Origin: Arthrobacter rhombi | Lineage (GTDB): Bacteria > Actinomycetota > Actinomycetes > Actinomycetales > Micrococcaceae | Direction: 5' to 3' | DNA length: 64,000 nt | Assembly (NCBI RefSeq): GCF_900163545.1 | Contig: NZ_FUHW01000033.1 | Coordinates: 1 to 64,000 of the forward strand | Shown here: in pieces, positions 16,964 through 24,541 of the stretch | Layout: every line of letters begins with the position of its first letter | Position numbering within the stretch: the stretch's first letter is position 1 | Notes under the pieces: generated by a model | Told to the model about the DNA's origin: nothing | Database searches by the model: none | The model's input: only the letters and a program-made list of their open reading frames with translations | Program-made: the position numbers and the translations under genes

Positions 16964-18051
16964 ATCCCTGGCTTGGAATCATGTGGCTCGTCATCCTGCT
17001 GTTGGGCAACGCCTTCTTCGTGGCCTCCGAATTCGCGGTCATGACCGCTCGACGCAGCCAGATCGAACCGTTGCTCGATAATGGGGTGAAGCGGGCCCGC
17101 GCAGCATTATTTGCTATGGAGCATGTCTCCTTGATGCTGGCGGTCTGCCAATTGGGGATCACCGTCTGCTCGCTGTTGATCCTCAACGTGGCAGAACCGG
17201 CCATCCACCACCTGTTTGCCGGACCTCTAGAGGCGCTGGGCGTGCCCGTGCCGGTGGCCGACACCACAGCGTTCGTGATCGCCTTGGTGATCGTGACCTT
17301 CCTGCACGTCACGTTCGGTGAGATGGTCCCCAAGAACATCTCGGTGTCCGTGGCCGATCGGGCCGTCCTGCTCCTGGCGCCGCCGCTGATCTTCTTGTCC
17401 AGAATCCTGCACCCGGTCGTCTATTCGCTGAACTGGTTGGCCAACCACGCGCTGAAGTTGATGAGGGTCGAACCGCAGGACGAGGTGACGAGCTCGTTCA
17501 CGCTCGAAGAGGTCCACTCGATCGTGCAGGAATCCACCCGGTCAGGACTCGTCGAGGATGGTAGCGGCATCATCCACGGCGCCCTGGAGTTCTCCGACTA
17601 CACCGCGGAAACCTCGATGGTTCCCCTGCGGGAGGTCGTCACGCTGGCCCAGGAGACGACGCCGGCCCAGTTCGAGAAAGCCGTGGGGCGGACCGGGTTC
17701 TCCCGTTTCGTGATCACCGATGCCGAGGAGAACCTGGCCGGGTACCTGCATTTGAAGGACGTCATGTCCATTCCGCAGTCCCGCTACGACCAGCCGATCC
17801 CGGTCACCCGATTGCGGAATCTGGCCAACCTCGGCGCAGACGTCGAGGTCGAAGACGCGTTGGCGATCATGCAACGCACCGGATCGCATCTGGCTCGTGT
17901 CAACGATGCCGCGGGCACCACACTGGGCATTCTCTTCCTCGAGGACGTTTTGGAGCAGCTGGTGGGGGAGATCAACGATTCCAACGAACGCCGGGGCATC
18001 CGCCGCTTCAACCAACAAGCCGATAATGAAAATGAGTCTCATTTGGGTTAG
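16960..18051 (+). CDS. CNNM/CorC-type membrane protein with CBS pair (second copy)
   Basis: This 363-residue paralogue has the same order of DUF21 membrane domain (about 1-140, FFVASEFAVM) and CBS pair (about 215-340, ending LGILFLEDVLEQLVG), but it lacks the C-terminal CorC/HlyC domain of the first copy. Paired long and short CNNM genes are common in actinobacteria and may form a heteromer. GGAGGGCAGGAG precedes ATG 16960 and the start overlaps the first gene's stop. The final codons overlap the predicted Zur operator of the downstream zinc operon. Confidence 0.85.
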   Translation: MNPWLGIMWLVILLLGNAFFVASEFAVMTARRSQIEPLLDNGVKRARAALFAMEHVSLMLAVCQLGITVCSLLILNVAEPAIHHLFAGPLEALGVPVPVADTTAFVIALVIVTFLHVTFGEMVPKNISVSVADRAVLLLAPPLIFLSRILHPVVYSLNWLANHALKLMRVEPQDEVTSSFTLEEVHSIVQESTRSGLVEDGSGIIHGALEFSDYTAETSMVPLREVVTLAQETTPAQFEKAVGRTGFSRFVITDAEENLAGYLHLKDVMSIPQSRYDQPIPVTRLRNLANLGADVEVEDALAIMQRTGSHLARVNDAAGTTLGILFLEDVLEQLVGEINDSNERRGIRRFNQQADNENESHLG

Positions 18052-18054
18052 GGT
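18026..18054 (+). promoter_or_regulatory. Zur-box promoter of the zinc ABC operon
   Basis: A 15-bp palindrome AAATGAG-T-CTCATTT lies at 18030-18044, matching the AT-rich, TGA/TCA-centred pattern of actinobacterial Zur boxes. It falls in the spacer between ATGAAA (18026-18031, -35 candidate) and TAGGGT (18049-18054, -10 candidate), 17 bases apart, the ideal place for repression. The site overlaps the 3' end of the CNNM gene. The zur gene itself closes the operon region at 20.3 kb. Confidence 0.65.
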
Positions 18055-18133
18055 GGAGAGCGCTCCACGACGCTCCCGACGTGTGGCGCGTTTCCCTTCC
18101 GTATAGCCCCCCTACCCTCGAGGAAGACCGCCC

Positions 18134-18994
18134 GTGCCACCCACCCACCAGCCAGAAACGACACCGGCGGTGACCTTACGAGGCGCCGGCCTGAACTTCG
18201 GCCCGCGCCGGCTCTTCAGCGGGCTGGATCTAGAGGTCCAGCCGGGAGAGTTTCTGGCGGTATTGGGTCCCAATGGCGCCGGTAAATCGACCCTGCTCAA
18301 GGTGCTGCTGGGGCTGCAGGAACTCAGTACCGGCAGCGTGGAAATCGGCGGACGTCCGGTCACCCGGGGCTCCCAACGCATCGGCAGCATCCCTCAGCAG
18401 CGGGGTTTCCCACCCGATACGGCCTTACGAGCCCGGGATCTGGTGGCCCTCGGGGTGGATGGGCACCGCTGGGGTCCACGGATCTTCCATCGTCGGGAGA
18501 TCACGGCCCGCGTCGATGAGCTCCTCGAGCGCGTCGGGGCCACGGCCTATGCCGATCGCCCCGTCGGGCTGCTCTCCGGTGGCGAACAACAGCGGCTGCG
18601 CGCCGCACAAGCCCTGGCCGGGAACCCCGAACTACTCCTTTGCGATGAACCACTGCTGTCACTGGACTTGAACCACCAGCAGGCAGTGTCCGCGCTGATC
18701 CACCGACAGGCCTGTGATCAGGGCAGCGCCGTCGTCTTCGTCACCCATGAGATCAACCCGATCCTGCAGTACGTGGACCGGGTGCTCTATCTGGCGGGTG
18801 GACGATTCCATGTCGGTACCCCGGAAGAAGTCATGCGATCCGAGGTCCTCAGTGAGCTGTACTCCAGCCCCATCGAGGTCTTCCGGAGTAAAGGACGCAT
18901 CGTTGTGGTCGGCATGCCCGAAACCCTGAGCCATCATCATCCCTCCGACGCCGAGGCGGCGCCAACGGCCAGCACGGAAGGAGGCCAGGCATGA
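18134..18994 (+). CDS. Metal (zinc/manganese) ABC transporter ATPase
   Basis: The 286-residue ATPase has Walker A GPNGAGKST (45-53), LSGGEQQR and LLLCDEPLLSLD, with a cofactor-free C-terminal extension. Its pairing with a nine-helix metal permease and zur makes it a ZnuC/AztA-type component of a zinc importer; manganese cannot be excluded. The start is GTG 18134, with GAGGAAG about nine bases upstream. The final codons overlap the permease start by four bases (ATGA). No substrate-binding protein gene lies next to it. Confidence 0.85.
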   Translation: MPPTHQPETTPAVTLRGAGLNFGPRRLFSGLDLEVQPGEFLAVLGPNGAGKSTLLKVLLGLQELSTGSVEIGGRPVTRGSQRIGSIPQQRGFPPDTALRARDLVALGVDGHRWGPRIFHRREITARVDELLERVGATAYADRPVGLLSGGEQQRLRAAQALAGNPELLLCDEPLLSLDLNHQQAVSALIHRQACDQGSAVVFVTHEINPILQYVDRVLYLAGGRFHVGTPEEVMRSEVLSELYSSPIEVFRSKGRIVVVGMPETLSHHHPSDAEAAPTASTEGGQA

Positions 18995-19872
18995 ACGCGA
19001 ACGATATCTGGCAGACGATCTTCAGCTTCGAGAACTATGCCGAGCTGCTCCCCTTGGTCTCCAACTCAATTATCGCCGGGGCCATACTGGGTCTCGTCGG
19101 TGGGCTCGTGGGCGTCTTCGTGATGACCCGCGATATGGCTTTCGCCGTCCACGGGATCGCCGAACTTTCATTTGCCGGTGCCGCCTTCGCGCTGCTCATC
19201 GGAGCCAACGTGGTGGCCGGCTCCCTGGTGGGGAGTATCGCCGCCTCCCTGGTCCTGGGCCTGATGGGGGCCAACGCCAGGGACCGCAACTCCATCATCG
19301 GCATCCTCATGCCCTTCGGGCTGGGCCTGGGAATCCTGTTCCTCTCACTCTATGAGGGCCGTAGCGCCAATAAATTTGGGTTGCTGACCGGTCAGATCGT
19401 GGCCGTGGACTCCGTGCAGCTGGGGGTTCTGGCCGTGTGCTCGGTGGTGGTGATCGTGGGCCTGCTGATCATCTGGCGTCCCCTGATGTTCGTCAGCGTC
19501 GATCCGTCGGTGGCCGCAGCCCGGGGGATCCCCGCGGGACGGCTCTCGGTGGTGTTCATGCTCCTGCTGGGACTGGCCGTGGCCCTGTCCATCCAGGTCG
19601 TCGGGGCCTTATTGGTGCTCAGCCTGCTGATCACCCCTGCCGCCGCCGCGATCCGCGTGACCGCACGCCCCGGCCTGACGGTGGCACTGAGCATCGTGTT
19701 CGCGATGACCAGCGTCGTGGGAGGCATCATGCTTGCCCTGGCCGGCCGCCTCCCCATCAGCCCCTACGTGACGACCATTTCCTTCGCAATCTACGTGGTG
19801 TGCCGGGTGATCGACTGGCGCCGGACACGGGTGCGGCGGATCCAGGAAGCGACGCCGCAGCTCGCCGCCTAA
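18991..19872 (+). CDS. Metal (zinc/manganese) ABC transporter permease
   Basis: The 293-residue product is an ABC-3 family permease with eight or nine membrane helices, including the conserved VGGLVGVFVMTRDMAFAVHG entry region near residues 30-50 and the late SLLITPAAAA segment. It forms the membrane channel of the ZnuBC-like transporter with the preceding gene. GGAAGGAGG precedes ATG 18991. The stop overlaps the convergent zur stop by four bases. Confidence 0.88.
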   Translation: MNANDIWQTIFSFENYAELLPLVSNSIIAGAILGLVGGLVGVFVMTRDMAFAVHGIAELSFAGAAFALLIGANVVAGSLVGSIAASLVLGLMGANARDRNSIIGILMPFGLGLGILFLSLYEGRSANKFGLLTGQIVAVDSVQLGVLAVCSVVVIVGLLIIWRPLMFVSVDPSVAAARGIPAGRLSVVFMLLLGLAVALSIQVVGALLVLSLLITPAAAAIRVTARPGLTVALSIVFAMTSVVGGIMLALAGRLPISPYVTTISFAIYVVCRVIDWRRTRVRRIQEATPQLAA

Positions 19873-20309
19873 GCGCGTTCGGCTCCCTGGCGATTGAGCG
19901 TGCATTCGGGGCAGTACCCGTAGATCTCCACGGTATGGGAGGCCTCGGTGAAACCGTGCTCTGCGGCGACCCGCGCCGCCCAGGTCTCCACCGCGGGAGC
20001 CTGGACCTCGACACCCTTGCCGCAGGTTCGGCACACCAAATGATGGTGGTGCGTCTCGGCCTCGCACCGACGATAGGCCGCCTCGCCTTCGCCGGAACGG
20101 ACCACGTCGAGCAAACCGTCCTCGGCCATGGACTGCAAGATCCGGTAAACGGTGGCCAAGGAGACCTTATCGCCCTGGTCCTGCAGCAGGCGGTGAAGCT
20201 CCTGAGCCGAGACGAAGTCCTCCAACCGGCCCATGGCGGCCTCGACGGCGAGCCGCTGCTTGGTGACGCGCTGTTCCCGCCCGCGCTGGGGGACGACCTT
20301 TTCCGACAT
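19869..20309 (-). CDS. zur: Zinc uptake regulator Zur (Fur family)
   Basis: Zur represses zinc import genes when zinc is plentiful. The 146-residue product has an N-terminal winged helix (about 10-75), a THHHHLVCRTCG segment (H87-H90, C93, C96) and the second CxxC pair C133/C136 forming the structural zinc site. The neighbouring zinc ABC operon and the palindrome at 18030 support Zur over Fur, although sequence alone does not separate them absolutely. The start at ATG 20309 has AGGAG about ten bases upstream. It converges on the permease gene. Confidence 0.85.
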   Translation of the reverse strand: MSEKVVPQRGREQRVTKQRLAVEAAMGRLEDFVSAQELHRLLQDQGDKVSLATVYRILQSMAEDGLLDVVRSGEGEAAYRRCEAETHHHHLVCRTCGKGVEVQAPAVETWAARVAAEHGFTEASHTVEIYGYCPECTLNRQGAERA

Positions 20310-20422
20310 GCGTTGCTGTGCTCCTGGAGTCTTGCTTCGGGCCCGACGTGAGGGGTCCTCGGTCGACCGGACGGGCTGCGGACGACTGGAAGAATCAGCT
20401 TATCAGCGCGGCAGCGGCGAAC

Positions 20423-20428
20423 TAGGCT
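20423..20428 (+). promoter_or_regulatory. -10 element of a leaderless promoter
   Basis: TAGGCT ends six bases before ATG 20435, the spacing that places the transcription start on the A of the start codon. The gene has no separate ribosome site apart from a G run. Confidence 0.5.
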
Positions 20429-20434
20429 GGGGGT

Positions 20435-21097
20435 ATGAAGCTCATCAAACACGGACATGCCTGCATCCGCCTGGAAAAAGGTTCACGCGTGATGGTCATC
20501 GACCCCGGGACCTTCACCGACGTGCCCACGGCCCTGGCCGGCGCCGAAGCCATCCTGGTCACCCACGAACACGCCGACCATATCGACGCCGCTGCCGTTC
20601 TGCCGATCGTTGACCGCACCGCAGGGGTGCATCTTTACGCTCCACAGGTGGTGGTCGACCAGCTCCTGGCCCACCCGGCACTCGGGGGAGCGGGGGACAG
20701 GATTCATGTTCTCGCCCCCGACGACGCAGAACATATTGCCGGTTTTGAGGTCCGCGTCTTCGGCGGTCAGCATGCGCTGATCCACCCGCAGATCCCCGTC
20801 GTCGCGAATCTGGGGTACGTGATCGACGGCAGCCTCTACCACCCGGGGGACTCGTTCATCGTGCCGAACGGGGTCGCGGTGCAGACCCTGTTGGTGCCGC
20901 TGCATGCCCCGTGGTCGAAACTGGCCGAGGTGCTGGACTTCGTCGCCTCGGTCCGCGCGTCCCACGCCTACCCCATCCATGACGGGTTGCTCAACGAGAC
21001 CGGGCTGGGCATGATGACTGGGCATGTGACCCGGTTCGGAGCCCGGTACGGCACCGCATTCGAGTACCTGCAGGTCGGGGATAGCCGCGAGGCCTGA
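20435..21097 (+). CDS. Metallo-beta-lactamase-fold hydrolase (UlaG-like)
   Basis: The 220-residue product starts MKLIKHGHACIRLE and has the metal motif THEHADHID with H44, H46, D48 and H49, a later FGGQHALIHP and a final PIHDGLLNETG His. This matches the UlaG-like branch of metal-dependent hydrolases annotated broadly as L-ascorbate-6-phosphate lactonase-like, but the substrate is unknown. It stands alone between zur and map, with a leaderless-type -10. Confidence 0.8.
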   Translation: MKLIKHGHACIRLEKGSRVMVIDPGTFTDVPTALAGAEAILVTHEHADHIDAAAVLPIVDRTAGVHLYAPQVVVDQLLAHPALGGAGDRIHVLAPDDAEHIAGFEVRVFGGQHALIHPQIPVVANLGYVIDGSLYHPGDSFIVPNGVAVQTLLVPLHAPWSKLAEVLDFVASVRASHAYPIHDGLLNETGLGMMTGHVTRFGARYGTAFEYLQVGDSREA

Positions 21098-21118
21098 GGG
21101 GCTGGGCCCTCGCAGCGG

Positions 21119-21886
21119 CTAGGGAAGCGTCAAGATCTGAGCGCCGTCCTCGGTGATTGCAATGGTGTGTTCGGTATGTGCTGTCCGGCAACCCGTTGCG
21201 CTGCGCAACGTCCAGCCATCGTCGTCGGTCACGAGCTTCGAGGTATCTGCCATGACCCACGGCTCCAGAGCGAGCAGCAACCCGGGCCGGAGCTTATAGC
21301 CCCGTCCGGGGCGCCCGGTATTGGGGACATGCGGGTCCTGGTGCATGGTCGAACCAATGCCGTGGCCACCGAATTCGACGTTGATCGGGTATCCGGCACG
21401 ATCCAGGACGGTGCCGATGGCATGGGAGATATCTCCGAGTCGGACCCCGGGACCTGCCGCGGCAATACCGGCGGCCAGGGCGGCCTCGGTGGTTTCGATC
21501 AAGGCAACGCTTTCGGCGGGGCGTGAAGAACCCACGATGAAGCTGATGGCCGCATCCGCTGCGACCCCGTCCAGGATCACTGCCAGATCCAGGGTCAGCA
21601 GGTCGCCGTCGACCAGGGCATAATCGTGGGGCAGACCGTGGAGGACCGCGTCGTTGACTGCGGTGCAAATGTAGTGGCCGAAGGGCCCGCGCCCGAACGA
21701 CGGGGCATAGTCGACGTAGCAGGACCGGGCACCGGCCTCGGTGATCATCTGGTGGGTCCACCGGTCGATGTCCAGCAGATTGGTGCCCACGGTGGCCCGG
21801 CGTTTCATGGCCTGCAGGATGGTGGCGACCAGGGCACCGCTGTCCTTGGCCCGGTCCAGCTGGCTCTGGTTCAGAATTTCGATCAT
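21119..21886 (-). CDS. map: Methionine aminopeptidase type I
   Basis: MAP removes the N-terminal methionine from new proteins. The 255-residue product has the pita-bread fold ligands in LLTLDLAVILDGVAADAAISF, GHGIGSTMHQDPHVPN and LALEPWV. ATG 21886 is chosen because GGAAGAAG lies upstream and the family begins with MIEIL; the upstream TTG/ATG frame is rejected. This is probably an additional copy, because the main map of most bacteria lies with secY/infA. Confidence 0.92.
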   Translation of the reverse strand: MIEILNQSQLDRAKDSGALVATILQAMKRRATVGTNLLDIDRWTHQMITEAGARSCYVDYAPSFGRGPFGHYICTAVNDAVLHGLPHDYALVDGDLLTLDLAVILDGVAADAAISFIVGSSRPAESVALIETTEAALAAGIAAAGPGVRLGDISHAIGTVLDRAGYPINVEFGGHGIGSTMHQDPHVPNTGRPGRGYKLRPGLLLALEPWVMADTSKLVTDDDGWTLRSATGCRTAHTEHTIAITEDGAQILTLP

Positions 21887-21949
21887 GCGGCACTTCTTCC
21901 AACTCGGGAGGTTGGGCCAAAAACTAGCCCCGGTCATTCTCTGCGGGCC

Positions 21950-23065
21950 CTACGGCTCCACCCAGTCGCCGTCGGCGAGGAAGGCTTCGATGACCCCTTC
22001 GTAGGGGGTGGTGTCGATGCCCGCGCGTTCTAGCCATGCGGCGTCGTAATGTGAGCCGGCGTAGCGCTCGGCGCCGTCACAGATCAGTGAAACGACGGAT
22101 CCCTGCTGCCCGGCGGCCCGCATCTGAGCCACCAGCCGCCAGATCTGCCACATGTTCGTGCCGGTGGACGGTCCCGCGTGCAGGCCAGCCCAGCCGGAGA
22201 GATGGCGCATCGCTGCCACCGAGGCTCCGTCGGGCACCGTCTGGACCAGGTCGATCACCGAGGGCACGAAGCTGGGTTCGGGCAGCGGACGACCGATCCC
22301 CTCGATCCGGCTCGGGGCGCCGGTCACGGCCAACGGATCACCGCCGTCGTTCCAGGCCGTCCAGGCCGGCAGGAAGGCAGAGCCTTCGGGGTCGCCGACG
22401 GCCAACCGGCTCTCGTGCTGGTGGTAGCGGATGTAGCGCCCCAAGGTGGCGCTGGTTCCGCCGGTGCCGGCCCCGGCAACCACCCAGGCGGGAACCGGAT
22501 GCGGTTCGAGTTCGAGCTGGGAAAAGATCGATTCGGCGATGTTGTTGTTCCCCCGCCAATCGGTGGCCCGCTCGGCGTAGGTGAACTGGTCCATATAGTG
22601 CCCGCCGGTCTCGGCGGCCAGCCGGCGTGCCTCGGCGTCGACGGCCGCGGCGTCCTGGATCAGGTGGCAGGTCCCGCCGAGCTCACGGATCAGGTCGATC
22701 TTCTGCTCCGACGTCGTCGCGGCAACCACCGCCACGAAGGGCAGCCCCAGCAGTCGGGCGAAATACGCCTCGGAGACCGCGGTGCTTCCGCTGGAGGATT
22801 CCACGATGGTGGTCCCCTCGGTGATCCATCCATTGACCAGACCGTAGAGGAACAGGGACTTCGCCAGGCGGTGCTTCAGCGAGCCCGAACGGTGGGTGGA
22901 CTCGTCCTTGAGGTAGAGCTCGATACCCCAGTGAGCCGGCAAGCCGATCCGGTGCAAGTGGGTATCGGCCGAGCGGGCGGTATCGGCTTCCAGAGCCAGG
23001 ACAGCCTGGTTGACCCAGGCGCGTCCGGCGGGCGGCGGTAGTGTTGGCAGCATCGTTGAATCCAC
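21950..23065 (-). CDS. PLP-dependent cysteine desulfhydrase/synthase-like protein (Cds1 type)
   Basis: The 371-residue product is a fold-type II PLP enzyme. The PLP lysine is in the block KDESTHRSGSLKHR (K64), with the GAGTGGTSATLGRYI phosphate-binding loop later. The whole pattern, including LAKSLFLYGL, resembles mycobacterial Cds1 (Rv3684), which releases H2S from cysteine; cysteine synthase activity is the alternative. TAGGCT at 23072-23077 lies six bases before GTG 23065, so a leaderless GTG start is likely; ATG 23053 is the other choice. It diverges from a rhodanese gene, a fitting sulfur neighbour. Confidence 0.75.
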   Translation of the reverse strand: MDSTMLPTLPPPAGRAWVNQAVLALEADTARSADTHLHRIGLPAHWGIELYLKDESTHRSGSLKHRLAKSLFLYGLVNGWITEGTTIVESSSGSTAVSEAYFARLLGLPFVAVVAATTSEQKIDLIRELGGTCHLIQDAAAVDAEARRLAAETGGHYMDQFTYAERATDWRGNNNIAESIFSQLELEPHPVPAWVVAGAGTGGTSATLGRYIRYHQHESRLAVGDPEGSAFLPAWTAWNDGGDPLAVTGAPSRIEGIGRPLPEPSFVPSVIDLVQTVPDGASVAAMRHLSGWAGLHAGPSTGTNMWQIWRLVAQMRAAGQQGSVVSLICDGAERYAGSHYDAAWLERAGIDTTPYEGVIEAFLADGDWVEP

Positions 23066-23071
23066 TCGTTC

Positions 23072-23077
23072 AGCCTA
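23072..23077 (-). promoter_or_regulatory. -10 element of a leaderless promoter for the Cds1-like gene
   Basis: On the minus strand TAGGCT is followed by GAACGA and then GTG 23065. The six-base gap supports a leaderless GTG start. No convincing -35 is visible. Confidence 0.45.
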
Positions 23078-23140
23078 CCCGGGCTCGCCATGGTCGCGGC
23101 CCCGGAACAGGCGGCGGGGCATGAGGGAGGAAGTTCGGAC

Positions 23141-23980
23141 ATGGAGGTCTTGATCACCGACGAGGCGTTGGCCGCACGGTTGGCCGCCGGGCAGCGCACC
23201 GTTATCCTGGATGTGCGGTGGGCGTTGGGATCGTCCACCGGGGAAGAGGACCACTTGGCCGGGCATATTCCGGGGGCCGTGTATGTGGATTTGGACACCG
23301 AATTGGCGGCCCCGGCCCGTCCGGAAGCCGGCCGTCATCCGCTCCCGGAACCGCAGAGGCTGGCCGCTGCGACAAGGCGTTGGGGGATTGAACCCGGGGA
23401 TACCGTGGTGGCCTACGACGCGGTGGGTGGGCTATCTGCCGCACGTGCGTGGTGGCTGCTGCGGGACGCAGGACTTTCGGAGGTGTTTTTGCTCGACGGC
23501 GGATGGGCCGCCTGGACGGCGGCAGGGGGCGAGGTGGCCACGGGGCAGGTCACCGCCACGCCGGGAAGCTGGGTCCCACACCCCGGGTCCCTGCCGGTCG
23601 TGGACGCCGACGGCGCGGCAGCCTTCCCTTCCACCGGGGTCTTGCTCGATGCCCGCGCGGGGGAGCGCTTCCGCGGCGAAACCGAACCGGTGGACCCGCG
23701 CCCCGGACATATCCCCGGGGCCCTGAACGCCCCCACCGCGGGAAACCTTGCCGCGGACGGCAAATTCTTGCCGGCGGAAACCCTGCGCGAGAAGTTCGCC
23801 GCCCTTGGCCCGGCAGTAGGAGGCCCTCCGGTGGCCGTGTACTGCGGCTCAGGGGTGACCGCCGCCCACGAGATCGCCGCCCTGGCGATCGCCGGGATCG
23901 GCGCGGCCCTGTATCCGGGCTCCTATTCGCAGTTTTCTTCCGACCCCGCACGGGAGGTGGCCACCGGCCCCACCGGCTGA
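23141..23980 (+). CDS. Rhodanese-type sulfurtransferase (two domains)
   Basis: The 279-residue product has two rhodanese domains. The second carries the catalytic loop VYCGSGVT with C235; in the first the corresponding position is Asp93 (YDAVGG), the usual inactive N-domain. The C-G-S-G-V loop is typical of 3-mercaptopyruvate sulfurtransferases rather than strict thiosulfate enzymes. ATG 23141 follows GGGAGGAAG and starts MEVLITDEAL. It is divergent from the Cds1-like gene, which suggests shared sulfide or cysteine metabolism, and is followed by a HIT gene after 59 bases. Confidence 0.88.
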   Translation: MEVLITDEALAARLAAGQRTVILDVRWALGSSTGEEDHLAGHIPGAVYVDLDTELAAPARPEAGRHPLPEPQRLAAATRRWGIEPGDTVVAYDAVGGLSAARAWWLLRDAGLSEVFLLDGGWAAWTAAGGEVATGQVTATPGSWVPHPGSLPVVDADGAAAFPSTGVLLDARAGERFRGETEPVDPRPGHIPGALNAPTAGNLAADGKFLPAETLREKFAALGPAVGGPPVAVYCGSGVTAAHEIAALAIAGIGAALYPGSYSQFSSDPAREVATGPTG

Positions 23981-24039
23981 CTGGCCCGGAGCCGATCAGG
24001 CCACGTAGATTCGTGACCATTACCGAAGAGAGGGACACC

Positions 24040-24468
24040 ATGAGCACGCTGTTCACCAAGATCATCAACGGGGAGTTGCCGGGACGGTTCGTCTGGAAGG
24101 ACCCCGACGTCGTCGCCTTCCTGTCGATCGGCCCGATCACCGACGGCCACACCCTGGTGGTGCCACGTCAGGAGGTTGACGACTGGACCGATATCGAACC
24201 CGAGCTGCTCAATAAGCTCAACGCTGTCGCCCGGGTCATCGGCCGGGCCCAGAAGCGGGCGTTCGGCTCCGAACGTGCCGGCCTGATGGTCGCCGGCTTC
24301 GAGGTCCCGCACCTGCACGTGCATGTCTGGCCGACGAACTCGCTGGCCGACTTCGACCTCTCCCGGGCCGATACCGACCCGAAGGAATCCCATCTGGACG
24401 ATAACGCCGAGCGGCTGCGTACCGCACTGCGCGAGGACGGGCATACCGATATGGTGCCGAACCAATAA
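24040..24468 (+). CDS. HIT-family nucleotide hydrolase
   Basis: The 142-residue product is a histidine-triad protein that would hydrolyse or transfer nucleoside monophosphate groups. The triad HLHVHVW has H91, H93 and H95, and the DGHTLVVP segment (35-42) matches HINT/Fhit-type folds. GAGAGGG precedes ATG 24040. A much longer open frame to the left lies inside the rhodanese gene and is rejected. It ends 12 bases before a strong convergent terminator. Confidence 0.92.
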   Translation: MSTLFTKIINGELPGRFVWKDPDVVAFLSIGPITDGHTLVVPRQEVDDWTDIEPELLNKLNAVARVIGRAQKRAFGSERAGLMVAGFEVPHLHVHVWPTNSLADFDLSRADTDPKESHLDDNAERLRTALREDGHTDMVPNQ

Positions 24469-24480
24469 CCCCAGCCCGCA

Positions 24481-24519
24481 GCACCGCCGTCGTCCCTGCC
24501 CAGCGGACGACGGCGGTGC
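24481..24519. terminator. Bidirectional terminator between the HIT gene and hrpA
   Basis: GCACCGCCGTCGTCC (24481-24495) and GGACGACGGCGGTGC (24505-24519) form a perfect 15-bp stem with a nine-base loop. It lies between two convergent stop codons, so it can serve both genes. Confidence 0.85.
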
Positions 24520-24541
24520 CTCGGCCCTTCGGGCCGGCCGG

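Noticed and set aside
23449..24039. N-terminal extension of the HIT protein
   Set aside because: The upstream frame is antisense-like shadow inside the rhodanese gene; the HIT fold begins at ATG 24040 with a good ribosome site.
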